From positions 62,001-126,000 of the forward strand of contig NZ_SOCT01000002.1 in assembly GCF_004364435.1 (NCBI RefSeq): a stretch of 64,000 bases of DNA, written 5' to 3'. Made by a program: the position numbers and the translations under genes. This document shows positions 43,278-54,183 of the stretch, piece after piece (the first letter of the stretch is position 1; every line of letters starts with the position of its first letter). Source of the DNA: Pseudomonas sp. LP_7_YM (GTDB taxonomy: Bacteria > Pseudomonadota > Gammaproteobacteria > Pseudomonadales > Pseudomonadaceae). The notes below the pieces were generated by a model that ran no database searches, was not told the DNA's origin, and worked only from the letters and a program-made list of their open reading frames with translations.

Positions 43278-44912
43278 TCAGTCCCGGAGTTGTTTCTGGC
43301 TTTCGACCGGGTCGATCAACACGGCTTTTTGTTGGCGAACCAGCAGATCGAGGATCTCTTCCTGACGATCGCCGAGTACGCCGTTGAAGCTGATGCCGGT
43401 GGTCTTGCTCGGTGCCAGCATCGATACCTTGTACAGCTCGACGCTGAGCGGGGAGTCGATGGACAACGGGCCGGAACCGTTGGAGGTCAGCTCGCCACCG
43501 ACCATGATCATCGAGACCTCTGCGTCGAATGGGTCGAGCTTGATATTACGATCGGTGTCGGAGAGGTCCTTGATGTGGCCATAGACCCCCATCAAGCCAT
43601 TACCGATGGCAAGGTTCTCGTACAGTTTGATGTTGGTACTGTTGCGAACCCGGATGCCGTGACGTTTGTTGGCGAACACGCGGTTGCCCCACAGCAGGTT
43701 GTCGCCACTTTCATACAGCGTGATGCCGTCACTGTGGTTGCGGTAGGTCTCGTTGTAGGCCACCAGATTGTTCACGCTGTTACGGTCAAGAACGATGCCC
43801 GACAGGTGGTTCTCATAGCTCTTGTTGTTGATGATGAAGCTGTCATTCACCTCACGGGAAACGATGATCCCGTGCTTCTTTTTGGTCCCGCGCACCGTGT
43901 TCTCGGCAATGATCAGGCCGTGGGAACGGTCGTGGGGGTCGATGCCGTAAATGATGTTGTCACGGTAGGTGTTGCTCTTGACCACGAAGTCGCGGGTTTC
44001 ATAGCAGTAGAAGCCGTACCACATGTCCGAGAACTCGGAGTTGACGATCCAGCCGGTCGGTTCCGGGCGGTTCATCTGCGCCTTCATGTTCGGCGTGTAC
44101 TGGGAAATACTGATGCCGTACGACTTGCTGTTGTTATAGCCAAGGCTTGCGACCTTGGTGTTGAACATGTAGGTCTCGGTACCGCCCCAGGACAGCAGGA
44201 AAGGCCGGAACTCCTTCGGCGTCTTGAAGGTGGACGGGCCGTTGGTCTTCTCGCTCCAGCCAGTCAGCCTGGTGTCGGCGATGAACAGCTTGTTGTCATT
44301 GACCAGGAACGAACCGGCCTCCTGCGACAGGCGCAGTTCGCTGGTTTTCCTGTCGATTTCGAAGATGCCGTTCTTGGTGACGACGATGGGCAGACGCGCC
44401 AGGAATACGCCAGGCGAGGTCTCGCTGAGGTACTGTTTAGGTACTTTTTTTGCCAATTCCTGCAGCGTCATGTAGCCATCTTCGATAAAGATCGCTTGCG
44501 GGATTCCGTGTTGACGGGCGACCCATTCGGCCATCTTGTTATCGCCGCCGATGAATTCCTTCAGCGAGTCTTCCTGCATGATGCGTTTGATCGCGACCTT
44601 GCCCGGTTTGCTGCGCACGATTTTCTTCTGCATTGCCTGCTGGGTGTAGCCCGACAGGTTCGGCAGTTTTGGCTTGTCCATCATCAACGGCCCGGCTGGC
44701 GGGCTGCTGATGGTGTAGGTACTGGTTTGATGCAGACCTTTGACCACGTCCTCGCCAGCGGCCGGTTGCGCGGCGGCGGGGGCGTGCGCAGGGGCTGGAC
44801 TGTTGGCCATGGCCGCAGTGCTCGCCAGCAGTAAGGCGCTGCTGAACACGGCACTTTCCAGCAAGGCATGGGGCCAGGCCCGGTGACGCAAACTGCTTGC
44901 TTGACTGTTCAT
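43278..44912 (-). CDS. algG: Mannuronan C5-epimerase AlgG
   Basis: A 544-residue periplasmic right-handed beta-helix enzyme that converts mannuronate to guluronate. The signal is in WPHALLESAVFSSALLLAST. The catalytic motif YGIDPHDRSHGLIIAENTV (DPHDRS) is near residue 322, followed by the repeated helix turns (NKSYENHLSGIVLDRNSVNN, NRVFANKRHGIRVRNSTNIK). Length and motifs are standard. It also protects the polymer in transit. Confidence 0.95.
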   Translation of the reverse strand: MNSQASSLRHRAWPHALLESAVFSSALLLASTAAMANSPAPAHAPAAAQPAAGEDVVKGLHQTSTYTISSPPAGPLMMDKPKLPNLSGYTQQAMQKKIVRSKPGKVAIKRIMQEDSLKEFIGGDNKMAEWVARQHGIPQAIFIEDGYMTLQELAKKVPKQYLSETSPGVFLARLPIVVTKNGIFEIDRKTSELRLSQEAGSFLVNDNKLFIADTRLTGWSEKTNGPSTFKTPKEFRPFLLSWGGTETYMFNTKVASLGYNNSKSYGISISQYTPNMKAQMNRPEPTGWIVNSEFSDMWYGFYCYETRDFVVKSNTYRDNIIYGIDPHDRSHGLIIAENTVRGTKKKHGIIVSREVNDSFIINNKSYENHLSGIVLDRNSVNNLVAYNETYRNHSDGITLYESGDNLLWGNRVFANKRHGIRVRNSTNIKLYENLAIGNGLMGVYGHIKDLSDTDRNIKLDPFDAEVSMIMVGGELTSNGSGPLSIDSPLSVELYKVSMLAPSKTTGISFNGVLGDRQEEILDLLVRQQKAVLIDPVESQKQLRD

Positions 44913-44939
44913 CTCATTGCACTCCTATCGCGGCTTGCA

Positions 44940-46445
44940 TCAGAAGCGCCAGATGACGTCGACGATGGCGCGGTGCATGTAGTCGTCGACACCGCTGTGG
45001 TACGCATCGCCCGGCTTGAACACGCCCGCACGCAGACGAATCAGCGCCGACGGTTCGTCGAAGGACTGGCTGACCGAAGCGGGCAGCAGGCCTTGCTTGA
45101 AGTACTTGGTGACGACCAGGTCCATTTCCTGACCCAGGTCCTTGCGGCCGTCTTCCAGCGGCAGGGAGTCCAGACTGCTGACGCCATCGGCATCTACATC
45201 CTGGGTGACCGGGTTGAGCCCGGAACCACCGATCCCTGAGTGACCGTCAACGCGGCGGAACTTGTGGTAGATCAGCGAGGCGTCGTACTCATCCTGCATT
45301 TGCCAGGAGGCGAACAGCGAGCCGGATTCCACGTTGGCCATTTCGCCCTGGAATGCCTCGCCGAAGCGATGTATCCGTGAGCGGGTACCGGTCCAGTTCG
45401 AACGGTTGGTTTCCAGCCCGTTCTGCTCGTAGTTCTTGCTGGCGCGGGAGTAGGCGCCGCCCACTTGCCACATCGGGTCCAGACGAAAACGCAGACCCAG
45501 ATCGGTGGCCCAGCCATTGACGCTTTCGTTGCTCTTGGTGCCCGCCACGTATTGATCGGCGGTGGTGTCGTAGGTCGTGGCGAGGCGGTCACGATTACCG
45601 GTCAGCCAGGTCAGGCTGCCCCAGTAATTGACGGTATTGAGGTTGCGATAGTTGTAGGCGTCGCTGTTGGCCTGAATGCCCAGCCAGGTCAGGTCACCAC
45701 GTGCCGTCTTGTCCAGATCGTCGATGGCCTGGCCCTGGTGTTTGAAGCTGCCCCCGTCATGGCTGTAGTGAGCACGTACACCCGCCCACTGGCCCGGGGT
45801 CCACTGGTAAGCCACATCGCCGAACAGGTGTTGGCGGTCCTTGTCCTGGGCTGACAGCTGGGTGAGGTCCGTGCGGTATTCGCTGAACCGTTGTGCAGCG
45901 CCCACTTCTGCCTTGAGCAGCGTGGTGTCGAACATCCAGTTCAGCGCTTCGATGTTGGTGTCGTGCCACTGACCGTCATCGTTGCGCAAACGCTGACGGC
46001 CGAATTTCAGGATTTCACCGGGGTAGGGTGTGAAGCCGCTGTAACCGACCCAGAATTCACGCAGGGCCGCATAGCTGTCCTCTACTTCACGACTGCTGGA
46101 AGTGCCTTTACTGCGCTGAGAAGTCTGACCATTGGCATCGGTGACTTGCTGGTCCAGCGGGTCGGTCTGGATCGTATCGGTCGCCGTCACCACTTGGCCC
46201 ATGGCATAAGCGCTCCAGTCGCCCCATTGGCCGAACATCCATGGCCGCAGGTCCAGGCCCACGCCGTTGACCTTGCCGCCACTGCGGGTGCCGAGGTCCG
46301 TGTCACCTTCGGTCTGGCCGGTGACTTTCACTTCGATGCCGAAGTTCTGTGTATCGGTCAAGGCTGCCAACGTCGGCGTGGCCCAGATCAGGCTGAAGCC
46401 CAGACCGAGCCCGGCCGCCATCAGAGGGTTCAACTTAAGCTTCAT
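44940..46445 (-). CDS. algE: Alginate outer-membrane porin AlgE
   Basis: A 501-residue outer-membrane beta-barrel. Signal peptide [20 protein letters not shown] precedes [20 protein letters not shown]. Typical AlgE strands follow, such as [19 protein letters not shown] and [22 protein letters not shown]. It ends with the C-terminal aromatic [11 protein letters not shown]. It forms the export channel for alginate. Its ATG overlaps the algK stop. Confidence 0.95.
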   Translation of the reverse strand: MKLKLNPLMAAGLGLGFSLIWATPTLAALTDTQNFGIEVKVTGQTEGDTDLGTRSGGKVNGVGLDLRPWMFGQWGDWSAYAMGQVVTATDTIQTDPLDQQVTDANGQTSQRSKGTSSSREVEDSYAALREFWVGYSGFTPYPGEILKFGRQRLRNDDGQWHDTNIEALNWMFDTTLLKAEVGAAQRFSEYRTDLTQLSAQDKDRQHLFGDVAYQWTPGQWAGVRAHYSHDGGSFKHQGQAIDDLDKTARGDLTWLGIQANSDAYNYRNLNTVNYWGSLTWLTGNRDRLATTYDTTADQYVAGTKSNESVNGWATDLGLRFRLDPMWQVGGAYSRASKNYEQNGLETNRSNWTGTRSRIHRFGEAFQGEMANVESGSLFASWQMQDEYDASLIYHKFRRVDGHSGIGGSGLNPVTQDVDADGVSSLDSLPLEDGRKDLGQEMDLVVTKYFKQGLLPASVSQSFDEPSALIRLRAGVFKPGDAYHSGVDDYMHRAIVDVIWRF

Positions 46446-47854
46446 AGCGGTGCGTCCTCGCCGTCTTTTTCTTCTTGCAGGGTCTGCAAGGCCAGCGCGT
46501 TCTGCGCTGTGGTGCCACGGACCTGCTGTTCACGCTGGAGAAGACTCTGCGCCTGGGCATGCTTCTCGGGCGGCAGTTGATCGTTGAGTTGCTGCATCAG
46601 ATCCGCCGCCTGCGGGGTTCCCTGAACCTGCGCCAACTGGCCGAAGACCCAGGCATTGACCGGATCGGGCTTAATGCCTTTGCCTTGCGAGAACAACTGC
46701 GCGAGGGCAAAGTCGGCACTGTTCTGGCCGCCGCGTGCAGCGGTCAGCAACTCGTCGACGGCTTTCTGTGCATCCGGGTGGCCAAGGTAGCCACGGCGGT
46801 ACAGCTGGCCCAGGTAGTAGTGCGCGGAGATCTGCGTCGGAGCAGCCTTGGTCAGATGATCTTCGGCTTTCTTCGCATCCGGCAGCACCAGCTTGCCTTC
46901 GTAATACAGCCTGCCCAGCAGCAGCTCGGCGCGCGGCTGGTCTGCGGCGCGACCGTTGTCCAGGTATCCCATCATCTTGTTGACGTCACCCAGCTCGGGA
47001 TAGTCGTACAGCAGTTGCGCCAGACTCACCCAGGAAGCGGGGTAGCCAGGGGCGACTTTCTCCAGCAATTGCTGAGCGGTCTTCTCGTCGGGCTTGCCGA
47101 GGGTCGCGTCCGCCAGCACACGAGCGACGCTGTCGACCCGCATGGCCGGGACGCTGCCGCTGGCATAACCTTTTTGCATCTGTTCGAGCAGCGCAGCCTG
47201 CTTGTTGGCTTCTGCGCGCTTCTGGTAAACCGTGGCCAGTTCCGTGTAGCAAACGTCACTGGTGCGCAGGGCTTGTTTGCAGATGCTTTCGACGTCAGCC
47301 AGATGCTGGTCGTAGGTGCCTTGCGTGCGATACAGCACCACCTGCGCAAGACCGGCTTCCGGGTAACCCTGAGCACGCCAGTCGTTGATCTGCTGCTGCG
47401 CATTCACGTTGGGGAACGTGTGCGGGTATTGCAGATAAAGCATCGCCAGCGGAATCAGGGTGCCGGCTTCGCCATTGGCAAAGGCTTTCTTCAGCAGGCC
47501 CTCGGCTTCGCGCTGTTCGGCTTCGGTGGAGTCGGGTTTGACGGCCAGCAGCTTGCCCAGGCGCGATTGCGCCCGAGGCGAAGTCTGGGCTGCCGCGCGG
47601 TAAGTCGCTTCGGCCTGCTTGATCAACTCCGGGTCGCGGGTGCCAACCTGGATGTCCGCAAGACCCACCTGTGCATCGCTATAACCCAGGTCCGCCAGTT
47701 GCCGATAGTTCTGCTCTGCCAGCGCGGTATCGCCGCGTTGCAGGGCCTCATTGGCCAGGCGTTGGTCGGGCAGGCCGGCACAGCCGCCGAGACCGATTGC
47801 GATCGCCAGGCTCAACAACGTAGGGGCTGACAAGCTTCGTAGTGGGCTAGCCAT
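46442..47854 (-). CDS. algK: Alginate secretion lipoprotein AlgK
   Basis: A 470-residue outer-membrane lipoprotein: signal and lipobox [17 protein letters not shown] (Cys25). The rest is TPR/Sel1-like helical repeats, for example [40 protein letters not shown] and [20 protein letters not shown]. It guides AlgE to the outer membrane and bridges AlgX. Its 3' end overlaps algE by 4 bases, so they are coupled. Confidence 0.95.
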   Translation of the reverse strand: MASPLRSLSAPTLLSLAIAIGLGGCAGLPDQRLANEALQRGDTALAEQNYRQLADLGYSDAQVGLADIQVGTRDPELIKQAEATYRAAAQTSPRAQSRLGKLLAVKPDSTEAEQREAEGLLKKAFANGEAGTLIPLAMLYLQYPHTFPNVNAQQQINDWRAQGYPEAGLAQVVLYRTQGTYDQHLADVESICKQALRTSDVCYTELATVYQKRAEANKQAALLEQMQKGYASGSVPAMRVDSVARVLADATLGKPDEKTAQQLLEKVAPGYPASWVSLAQLLYDYPELGDVNKMMGYLDNGRAADQPRAELLLGRLYYEGKLVLPDAKKAEDHLTKAAPTQISAHYYLGQLYRRGYLGHPDAQKAVDELLTAARGGQNSADFALAQLFSQGKGIKPDPVNAWVFGQLAQVQGTPQAADLMQQLNDQLPPEKHAQAQSLLQREQQVRGTTAQNALALQTLQEEKDGEDAPL

Positions 47855-47856
47855 GC

Positions 47857-49029
47857 TTAGAGACCTGTGGCCGTGGCTTTATCGATCAGCCAGTTCAGCG
47901 ACGGACCGCGATCACTGACCACTTCCACAGGCAAACCGGCCAATGTGCTGCTCAAGGTTTCATCAGGCTGGATCTGCACACGAATGTCGGAAGACAGATC
48001 CGCAGGGCTCAGGGCCGTGGCGCTGACGATCTTGCCGCTGTGCGTGGCGTTTTCACCGGCCACCTGGAAGTTGACGCGGGCACCTGGCTGCACATCGGAG
48101 AACTGGCGATAGGTGAAGCGAGCCTCGACATTGGCAGGAGCGTTGCGCGGGATCATCTGGAAGATCACCTGACCTTTGCTGGCGTATTGACCGTCGGCGA
48201 CCAGTTGCTTGCCGATGATGCAGTCGCAGGGGCTGGTCATGGTTCCGGCCAGTTGGCGACCGAACAGTTCTTCGATCTTCGCCGGCTGCATTTCGTCCGG
48301 GTCCAGGTTGCCCTTGAGCATGTCCAGCATGCTGGTGTTGAACGTGGCCAGTGGCGCGCCCTTGGCGACCTGGCCATTGGGACCGACGAGACTGGTCAGG
48401 GTGCCTTCGCGCGGCATCGTCACATCCATGCTCGGTACGCTGACCAGACCGGAAGTGGAGTGGCTGACGAAGTACATGCCGTAGACGGATTTGGCGACGA
48501 AACCGAAGGCCACCAGGCCGACGACGAAGATACCGGCGCTGAAGGTGACCGCACGCAGGCGACCGAATGCACTCTGCCCGCTACCGCTGTCCTTGACCTT
48601 GCGCGCCTTGGTGAAGTTGTCGCGCTGAAGGGTCGCGAGCACCTCGCCCATGCTGACGATATCGCCGGACAGGTGCGAGGTGATCAGGTGGCGCAGGGTG
48701 GCGATGTCCTGAGCGTCCAGGTGCTGGTACTGGCAACCGACGCGACCGGTGGAGGAATCCACGGTGCGAACCTGCAGGTCAACGTCCATCGCCAGGCCAA
48801 GGTTGTCGATCAGGAACTGCAGTCGGCCCTTGATGATTTCACCGACGACAGGCCGCTGGTTGCTCGGTGCGACATAACTCAGACCACCGGCAGACAGATC
48901 TTCTACGCGCACCAGTGGAGCGTTCGGTTGGCCATTGAGCAGGCGCAGCTTGGCTGGGATCTTGACCCGGGCGTGCTGACGCTGGGCTTCGGATTCATGG
49001 ACGACGTTTGCATTCACGGCTGTATTCAT
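47857..49029 (-). CDS. alg44: c-di-GMP receptor of alginate polymerisation, Alg44
   Basis: A 390-residue inner-membrane protein. The N-terminal PilZ domain (about 15-115) has the ligand residues in RQHARVKIPAKLR (RxxxR) and VEDLSAGGLSYV (DxSxxG). One membrane helix follows (about 168-190, FSAGIFVVGLVAFGFVAKSV), then a HlyD-like periplasmic part. Binding of c-di-GMP to the PilZ domain is required for Alg8 activity in P. aeruginosa. It lies 2 bases upstream of algK. Confidence 0.95.
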   Translation of the reverse strand: MNTAVNANVVHESEAQRQHARVKIPAKLRLLNGQPNAPLVRVEDLSAGGLSYVAPSNQRPVVGEIIKGRLQFLIDNLGLAMDVDLQVRTVDSSTGRVGCQYQHLDAQDIATLRHLITSHLSGDIVSMGEVLATLQRDNFTKARKVKDSGSGQSAFGRLRAVTFSAGIFVVGLVAFGFVAKSVYGMYFVSHSTSGLVSVPSMDVTMPREGTLTSLVGPNGQVAKGAPLATFNTSMLDMLKGNLDPDEMQPAKIEELFGRQLAGTMTSPCDCIIGKQLVADGQYASKGQVIFQMIPRNAPANVEARFTYRQFSDVQPGARVNFQVAGENATHSGKIVSATALSPADLSSDIRVQIQPDETLSSTLAGLPVEVVSDRGPSLNWLIDKATATGL

Positions 49030-49094
49030 GGCGATAATTCCTGATTAATCGAGTTGATCCATATGCGCGGTCAGAGCCCTGTTCAGAACCCTTT

Positions 49095-50576
49095 TCATAC
49101 CAGCGTCAGCAGCACGGCAACGAAGATGCTGCCAGCCGAGAAAGTCATGGTTCGAGACGACCAGGTGTTGAACCAACCCTGGAAGCTGGCCATGTCGCGG
49201 CTCAGTTTTGTGTCCTGGCGGGTCCAGGACTGGCGGTCGAGGCGGAAGAAGACGTAGATCTTCATCAGCGCGCCGACGATCTGGTTGTAATAAAGAATCA
49301 CGGGGTAGGCCGGACCGATGCTGTGCCCAGAGCAGGACAGCAGCAGCGTCAGGATCAGGCGCGTGATACCGATCCACAGCAGGTAGGCCAGCAGCACACC
49401 CATGCCTAATTTGAGGCTGGCGAGTATCGCGACCGTCAGGCCCAGGATCGAGGTCCACATCGACACGCGCTGGTCGAACAGCACGATGCTGGTGAACACC
49501 CCAAGGCGACGAACGCCCAGACCCAGTGCACGGGAGTTTTGGCGCAGATTGTTGCCGTACCAGCGATACATCAGCTTGCGGCTGGCCTTGAGAAAGCTCT
49601 TCTCTGGCGGATGCTCGACGGTGTTGATGGCTGCATCCGGCACATAGAACGTGTCGTAACCCAGACGCATCAGGCTGAACCAGCTGGACTTGTCGTCGCC
49701 GGTGAGAAACTTGAACCGGCCCAGACGCCAGTGCTGTAACGAATCGCTTTCCACGTCGGCGATGAAGTCGGGGTCGGTGACCACGGTGGCGCGGAACACC
49801 GACATGCGGCCGGTCATGGTCAGGACGCGCTTGGACAGGGCCATGGAGCACATGTTGATGTGGCGCTGGGCGAAGCGCAGCTTGTGCCACTCGCTCATGA
49901 TGTAGCCGCCGCGTACTTCACAGAACTCGTTGGTGGTCAGGCCGCCGACGTTACCGAACAACTGGAACCACGGAACGGTTTTGTTCACCACGCCTTGGGC
50001 CAGAACGGTGTCGCCATCGATCACGGCAACCACGGCGCGGTCATCCGGCATGTGACGCGAGATGGCGCGGAAACCGAAGGCCAGACCGTCACGTTTGCCA
50101 GTGCCGGCAATACGTACGAAGTCCAGAGTGACGTGCTCGGGCGGGTTGTATTTGGCCCACAGCGCCTTGACCAGCAATTCGTCGGACATTTCCACCAGCG
50201 AGCAGACCACGGTAGTCGGGTAACCGCAGGCGATCGCCTCCTCGATGACCGAGCTGTAGACCTGAGCGGTGGTCAGCGCATCGATACGAAAGCTGGTGAC
50301 CATCAGGAACACATGCGACGGATCGGCCGATTTGCCCAACTTGCGTACTTTGCGGCGCAAATGTGGATAAACGATGTAAAGAAAGATCATGCCGCGCACA
50401 AAGTGCGTTGCGCCCATCGAGTAACGCCAGATACCGACGATACCCACCAGGAAAATAAAGTCTTTGGACCGGGAGTCGAACAGCGTTGCCGGTAATGCCA
50501 TGGCGATGGCAGCCAGCAAACTTAGATAAAACAGCCACCCGGCGGCTTGAAGTAAGCCGTTTTTTAGCCTTTGCAT
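49095..50576 (-). CDS. alg8: Mannuronan synthase Alg8
   Basis: A 493-residue inner-membrane family-2 glycosyltransferase from ATG 50576 ([20 protein letters not shown]). The cytosolic catalytic core has [14 protein letters not shown] (DxD) and a processive-synthase region [20 protein letters not shown]. Membrane helices lie on both sides ([35 protein letters not shown]). It polymerises GDP-mannuronic acid with Alg44. Confidence 0.95.
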   Translation of the reverse strand: MQRLKNGLLQAAGWLFYLSLLAAIAMALPATLFDSRSKDFIFLVGIVGIWRYSMGATHFVRGMIFLYIVYPHLRRKVRKLGKSADPSHVFLMVTSFRIDALTTAQVYSSVIEEAIACGYPTTVVCSLVEMSDELLVKALWAKYNPPEHVTLDFVRIAGTGKRDGLAFGFRAISRHMPDDRAVVAVIDGDTVLAQGVVNKTVPWFQLFGNVGGLTTNEFCEVRGGYIMSEWHKLRFAQRHINMCSMALSKRVLTMTGRMSVFRATVVTDPDFIADVESDSLQHWRLGRFKFLTGDDKSSWFSLMRLGYDTFYVPDAAINTVEHPPEKSFLKASRKLMYRWYGNNLRQNSRALGLGVRRLGVFTSIVLFDQRVSMWTSILGLTVAILASLKLGMGVLLAYLLWIGITRLILTLLLSCSGHSIGPAYPVILYYNQIVGALMKIYVFFRLDRQSWTRQDTKLSRDMASFQGWFNTWSSRTMTFSAGSIFVAVLLTLV

Positions 50577-50589
50577 AATCCGTTTCCCT

Positions 50590-50705
50590 GAGTCAGTTGC
50601 AAACTCAAGCCGCAAACTTCAGCCTCAGGCCGCAAGCGAGTAAATGCTTGGAGCCCGAGGCCTGAAGATTGGAACTTGCAGCTTGTGGCTTACAGCTTGC
50701 TGCTG
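50590..50705. repeat. Degenerate 'AGCTTGCAGCTTG' repeat in algD-alg8 gap
   Basis: The gap between algD and alg8 carries repeated short blocks (CAAACTCAAGCCGCAAACTT, then AACTTGCAGCTTGTGGCTTACAGCTTGC). A related block appears at 57170-57235 upstream of moaC. Such AGCTTGCAAGC-type repeats are scattered in Pseudomonas intergenic regions; no function is known. Confidence 0.55.
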
Positions 50706-50707
50706 CG

Positions 50708-52024
50708 TTACCAGCAGATGCCTTCGGTCTGACCGCCTTCGATGGTAGTGCCGGTCATGAAGCCGACGAGGTCGATGACCTTCTTGCCGGCTGGTGCGTT
50801 GTTCGCCAGGGCGCGGAAACGCTCGTCACGGTTGCCAAGGATGATGACGTCGGAGCCATTGACCACGGCATCGAAGTCCGCGTTGAGCAGGGACGAAACG
50901 TGGGGGATCTTGGACTCGATGTAGTCTTTGTTCGCACCGTGCACACGGGCGTATTCGACGTTGCTGTCGTAGATGCTCAGGTCGAAACCTTTACCGATCA
51001 GCATCTCGGCCAGTTCCACCAGCGGGCTTTCACGCAGGTCGTCGGTGCCGGCCTTGAAGCTCAGACCCAGCAGGGCAACCTTGCGGGTGTCGCTTGCTGC
51101 AACGATGTCGAAGGCGTTCTGCACCTGGGACACGTTGCTGCGCATCAGAGAGTTGAGCAGCGGCGCTTCGACGTCCAGCGAGCTTGCGCGGTAGGTGAGG
51201 GCGCGGACGTCTTTGGGCAGGCAGGAGCCGCCGAATGCGAAGCCTGGGCGCATGTAGTACTGCGACAGGTTCAATGACTTGTCCTGGCAGACCACGTCCA
51301 TCACTTCACGGCCGTCGACGCCGACTGCCTTGGCGATGTTGCCGATTTCGTTGGCGAAGGTGACCTTGGTCGCGTGCCAGACGTTGCAGGTGTACTTGAT
51401 CATCTCGGCGACGGCGATGTCTTTGCGGATGATCGGGGCGTCGAGCTCTTCATACAGAGACTGCAGTACATCACCCGATGCTTTGTCGAATTCGCCGATG
51501 ACGGTCATCGGAGGGTGATCGTAGTCTTTGATCGCGGTGCTTTCGCGCAGAAACTCAGGGTTCACTGCCACGCCGAAATCGACGCCGGCCTTTTTGCCCG
51601 AGCAGTCTTCCAGGATCGGGATGACCACGTTGGCGACGGTGCCCGGCAGAACGGTACTGCGCACGACGATGGTGTGACGAGAAGTTTTGTCACGCAGCAC
51701 GAAACCGATTTCGCGGCACACGGACTCGATGAAGTCCAGTTCCAGGTCACCATTTTTCTTGCTTGGCGTGCCGACGCAGATCATCGACAGGTCGGTGGCG
51801 CGAATCGCCTCGGCGAAGTCGGTAGTGCCGCGCAACTTGCCAGTCTTGATACCTTTGTCCAGAAGCTCGCCCAGACCGGGTTCAACGATTGGCGATTTGC
51901 CCTGATTGATCAGGTCGATCTTGGCGCTGGAAATATCCACGCCGACCACATCATGACCACGCGCCGAGAGGCAACCTGCACATACTGCACCGACATAGCC
52001 CAAACCAAAGATGCTGATATGCAT
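50708..52024 (-). CDS. algD: GDP-mannose 6-dehydrogenase AlgD
   Basis: A 438-residue enzyme that oxidises GDP-mannose to GDP-mannuronate, the committed step of alginate synthesis. The start at 52024 gives MHISIFGLGYVGAVCAGCLS with the NAD motif GLGYVG. The catalytic cysteine lies in FAFGGSCLPKDVRAL (near residue 268). GAGGAG precedes the ATG; longer in-frame starts are not needed. It is the first gene of the operon, behind a leader of about 470 nt. Confidence 0.96.
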   Translation of the reverse strand: MHISIFGLGYVGAVCAGCLSARGHDVVGVDISSAKIDLINQGKSPIVEPGLGELLDKGIKTGKLRGTTDFAEAIRATDLSMICVGTPSKKNGDLELDFIESVCREIGFVLRDKTSRHTIVVRSTVLPGTVANVVIPILEDCSGKKAGVDFGVAVNPEFLRESTAIKDYDHPPMTVIGEFDKASGDVLQSLYEELDAPIIRKDIAVAEMIKYTCNVWHATKVTFANEIGNIAKAVGVDGREVMDVVCQDKSLNLSQYYMRPGFAFGGSCLPKDVRALTYRASSLDVEAPLLNSLMRSNVSQVQNAFDIVAASDTRKVALLGLSFKAGTDDLRESPLVELAEMLIGKGFDLSIYDSNVEYARVHGANKDYIESKIPHVSSLLNADFDAVVNGSDVIILGNRDERFRALANNAPAGKKVIDLVGFMTGTTIEGGQTEGICW

Positions 52025-52500
52025 CGTAATCTCCTCGATGTTGACGCCATTAGTTGGCGGGATATTAAGTACTGTCTTACAACTTTCGCGCACTCGTCCG
52101 CACGGCAAGTTAATGTCGTGACGCAAGCACAGGCAGAATTTAACAGGAGCGGCCTAGTTCCTCAGGCGGGCTCGAATATTACAGATTTCATGCGTCGGGT
52201 AGCCCATCTACATGAGTTCCCGATCTGGGATATGGCATAACACTCCACCGGATGATTGTGAGTCGCTGCCGCGCCTCTGGCTCAGGGCTTTTCGCCGTGA
52301 TTCAGTAAGGTCTTGCTCGTCAGTGGCTATCAGCACCCGATTGGTGCTTGCTCGATCTATTTCAACTAGCTTGGTGCATTGTCTTTTTCACGTACCACCT
52401 GGACCGGTCGGGTCTTACTACATTGATCAGTAACTTCCAGATCTATCCTTATGCCATGTAAGAGATGTCTCACAGGCTGGGCGTGAATTGTTACGGGATG

Positions 52501-52528
52501 TAGGAGCATGGGCTTTCACTATAAGTTC
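52501..52528 (-). promoter_or_regulatory. AlgU (sigma-22) type algD promoter
   Basis: On the minus strand, GAACTT (52528-52523) is followed after exactly 17 bases by TCCTA (52505-52501). The P. aeruginosa algD promoter has the same pattern, GAACTT-N17-TCCTA. It lies 477 bases upstream of the algD ATG, implying a long untranslated leader as in other pseudomonads. Predicted: control by AlgU/MucA. Confidence 0.8.
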
Positions 52529-52879
52529 CTGCCCGCTCGTCCTCTTTTCGGGAATTTTCGATACAGGTTCGGATCCACAAATAGTTCCACTGTGATGTCA
52601 CCTGTCGTTTGGCCCTTTGTATTAAGGGGTTTGAGCCTAGTTCAAGTAAGTTCAATGCCCTAGATTGGGGCTATGTGCCACCATAAAAAATATTGTTAAT
52701 TTTTCGAGAAAGATCCGTTCAACTTGGGGTGATGTCTGCTTATTGACGCCAAGTGTTTGGCTTTATTGCCATTTGTCCGAGAAAAGTCGGATGCGGGAAC
52801 TCGCCAAGTGTCCGAAGTTGATTTGATAGTGGAAGCGGTTTTGTACGGTGTCGCGTTTAGTCACACTACTGCAAGGGCC
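52529..52879. other. Upstream region of algD without a gene
   Basis: About 350 bases upstream of the algD promoter, AT-richer than the genes around it, with no open frame that looks coding. A second GAACTT near 52640 has no suitable -10. AlgR or other activator sites would be expected here, but I could not recognise any with confidence. Confidence 0.5.
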
Positions 52880-53055
52880 TATAATAGCCGCCCGGCCAGA
52901 ATGGATTGATTACTGTTATACGTTGCAGCCAGGAGGAGTTACGGTGAGGCAGATCCATGAGGGAGGGTAGGCCGGCAGATACCCAGATCCCCGGCCAATG
53001 TGCAAATAGCCCATCACACTCAGAAGAACTCATTCTGTTATCCGATCACCGTTGA
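52880..53055 (+). CDS. Candidate small leader/small protein (32 aa) with promoter and strong ribosome-binding site
   Basis: A TATAAT hexamer at 52880-52885 precedes AGGAGGAG at 52931-52938. Two starts follow: GTG 52944 with an 8-codon frame (VRQIHEGG), and ATG 52957 giving 32 residues (MREGRPADTQIPGQCANSPS...) to a stop at 53055. A hairpin CACCGTT/AACGGTG (53047-53071) overlaps the end. The two frames may be one gene split by a frameshift. No homologue is recognised; this could equally be a leader or a remnant. Confidence 0.25.
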
Positions 53056-53103
53056 TTCACGGTTAACGGTGTCATGGTATGGAAGGTCGTGGCCATAGGG
53101 CTT

Positions 53104-53883
53104 TCAGACGTCGGCTTCGTCCCGCAAGAAAATCAGCTTGTCGGTGCTGGATAGATCCTTGCTGAATCGATATCCCTGCGTGTCGAACTGTTTCAGATGC
53201 TCAGGCTTTTCGATGCGTTCGGTCATCACGAATCGGCTCATCATGCCGCGCGCTTTTTTGGCGTAGAAACTGATGATTTTATACTGCCCGTTTTTCTGGT
53301 CGCGGAATTCGGTGTCGATGACGCGGGCCTTCAACGCTGGGCGTTTAACGGCCGAGAAATATTCGTTGGAGGCGAGGTTGAGCAGGATATCGTCGCCTTG
53401 TTCGGTCAGCGCTTGGTTGAGCCATTCGCTGATCCGGTTGCCCCAGAAGGCGTACAGATCCTTGCCGCGGTCGTTGGCCAGTTTGGTGCCCATTTCCAGG
53501 CGGTACGGCTGCATCAGGTCCAGCGGGCGCAGCAGGCCGTAGAGGCCGGAGAGCATACGCAGGTGTTGCTGGGCGTAATACAGGTCGGCTTCGCCAAGGC
53601 TTTCAGCGTCCATGCCGGTGTACACGTCACCCTTGAATGCCAGAATCGCCTGCTTGGCGTTTTTCGGCGTGAAGGCCGGGTTCCAGCTGCCGAAGCGGGC
53701 GGCATTCAGGCCGGAGAGTTTGTCGGAAAGGTGCATCAATTCGCCGATCTGCATCGGGGTCAGCTCACGTAGCTGAGTGATCAGCTCCTGCGAGTGATCC
53801 AGATACTGCGGCTGAGTGAAACGTTCGATGATGGGCGGTGTTTCGAAATCGAGGGTTTTGGCTGGGGATATCACCATCAGCAT
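53104..53883 (-). CDS. yaaA: Peroxide stress protein YaaA
   Basis: A 259-residue protein starting [17 protein letters not shown], the invariant YaaA start, with [42 protein letters not shown] core and [16 protein letters not shown]. YaaA binds DNA and lowers free iron during hydrogen peroxide stress in E. coli. Standard length; GGAG precedes the start. It is monocistronic and convergent with the small candidate gene. Confidence 0.93.
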   Translation of the reverse strand: MLMVISPAKTLDFETPPIIERFTQPQYLDHSQELITQLRELTPMQIGELMHLSDKLSGLNAARFGSWNPAFTPKNAKQAILAFKGDVYTGMDAESLGEADLYYAQQHLRMLSGLYGLLRPLDLMQPYRLEMGTKLANDRGKDLYAFWGNRISEWLNQALTEQGDDILLNLASNEYFSAVKRPALKARVIDTEFRDQKNGQYKIISFYAKKARGMMSRFVMTERIEKPEHLKQFDTQGYRFSKDLSSTDKLIFLRDEADV

Positions 53884-53982
53884 GCGGTTGTCTCCTTTAA
53901 TCGTGGGGGCGATTCTAGGGGTTGAGGGCCAGGGACTCCAGCTATGGAGGTGATAGGTCCCGTTGGTGGCGCTTTGATTTTC

Positions 53983-54069
53983 TGTGGAAGCAAGTTCGTT
54001 CGCGAAAATCGTACGGGCGATAAAGCGGTGTCGGGCCTACGGCGTCTCGCCAATGCATGCGCTCCCCCA
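53983..54069. repeat. REP pair between yaaA and deacetylase-like gene
   Basis: TGTGGAAGCAAGTTCGTTCGCGA (53983-54005; first 20 bases TGTGGAAGCAAGTTCGTTCG) and the inverse block TCGCCAATGCATGCGCTCCC (54047-54066) form a Pseudomonas REP doublet. The same arrangement occurs at 58497-58587. Confidence 0.75.
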
Positions 54070-54183
54070 GGTGATTGTGAGCATTCCGGCCGCGGCGCTG
54101 ATCGAACGAATTCTGGAGCTGCTCAAATCCGCTATAGTGCCCCGGTTTCGGCCTCTTCATTCAAGGATTGGGAGCACTTCGTT

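Noticed and set aside
43158..44834. 558-codon plus-strand frame opposite algG
   Set aside because: algG is unambiguous on the other strand; high GC leaves its complement open.
52630..52670. Second AlgU-like promoter (GAACTT near 52640)
   Set aside because: The only -10-like sequence is 13 bases away, too close; the 52501-52528 site fits far better.
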